43,740 nucleotides of DNA from an uncultured Bacteroidales bacterium (lineage in GTDB: Bacteria; Bacteroidota; Bacteroidia; Bacteroidales; P3): NCBI GenBank assembly GCA_900316965.1, contig ONEY01000017.1:1-43740 (forward strand), given 5' to 3'. A program made the position numbers and the translations under genes. The notes under the pieces were generated by a model. That model was not told the DNA's origin. It searched no databases and worked only from the letters and a program-made list of their open reading frames with translations. Within the stretch, counting starts at the first letter, position 1. Each line of letters starts with the position of its first letter. This document shows, piece after piece, positions 43,717 to 43,740 of this stretch.

Positions 43717-43740
43717 TAATCGTTATGCGGCAGTAATAAT

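Larger units (their letters stand above)
43434..43740. other. AT-rich region right of the IS
   Basis: No coding region. It contains a TAnnTTTG box (TACTTTTG, 43509-43516), an IS-end-like motif at 43547-43557, an interrupted inverted repeat (43555-43650) and a full promoter at the window edge. Confidence 0.5.

Overview
The window looks like a chromosomal segment of a Bacteroidales bacterium. The grounds are the promoters, which repeatedly show the Bacteroidetes pattern TTTG-N19/20-TAnnTTTG, the near absence of Shine-Dalgarno sequences, and families typical of the order: DUF4491, a DAHP synthase/chorismate mutase fusion, the radical-SAM/lipoprotein pair, an AddB-like nuclease, and a Wza/Wzc-type export pair. 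The genus cannot be fixed from the sequence. No rRNA, tRNA or CRISPR array was recognised.

Layout. (1) 1-656: AT-rich intergenic DNA with a leftward promoter for a gene outside the window and the promoter of a secreted glutathione peroxidase (657-1277). (2) 1606-8260: a rightward block of metK, DUF4491, a small membrane protein, pdxJ, a His-rich COG0523 metallochaperone and a GH20-type hexosaminidase. The metK leader carries a probable SAM-II riboswitch. (3) 8289-10000, leftward: a lipoprotein and its SPASM radical-SAM enzyme, a little-understood two-gene system. (4) 10155-14866: DAHP synthase/chorismate mutase (+), then rplU-rpmA, an unusual Aat-FolK fusion and glutamine synthetase (all -). 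(5) 15505-16893: aminopeptidase P. (6) 29912 down to 16953, one leftward surface-polysaccharide operon: Wza-like exporter, Wzc-like tyrosine autokinase with a (Tyr-Gly)n tail, rfbA/C/D/B for dTDP-L-rhamnose, a WlbA/WlbB/WlbC set plus a nucleotide-sugar dehydrogenase for a diacetamido uronic acid, and a CapD/WbpM-type 4,6-dehydratase. Sugar donors and export control are present, but glycosyltransferases, flippase and polymerase are not. (7) 30404-37901, rightward: AddB-like nuclease, OmpA/TPR lipoprotein, pssA, queA, comF. (8) 37925-38511: a striking mosaic of hexamer arrays and four copies of a 75-bp hairpin/T-tract unit. (9) 38640-40678: pyrH, frr, birA. (10) 40717-43740: an orphan lipoprotein, a broken TPR gene, an IS3-family element with a frameshift site, an inverted repeat and a rightward promoter at the edge.

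Most genes are housekeeping. The places that most deserve attention are the radical-SAM/lipoprotein pair, the Aat-FolK fusion, the metK leader, the mosaic repeat before pyrH and the repeat-encoded tyrosine tail of the kinase.
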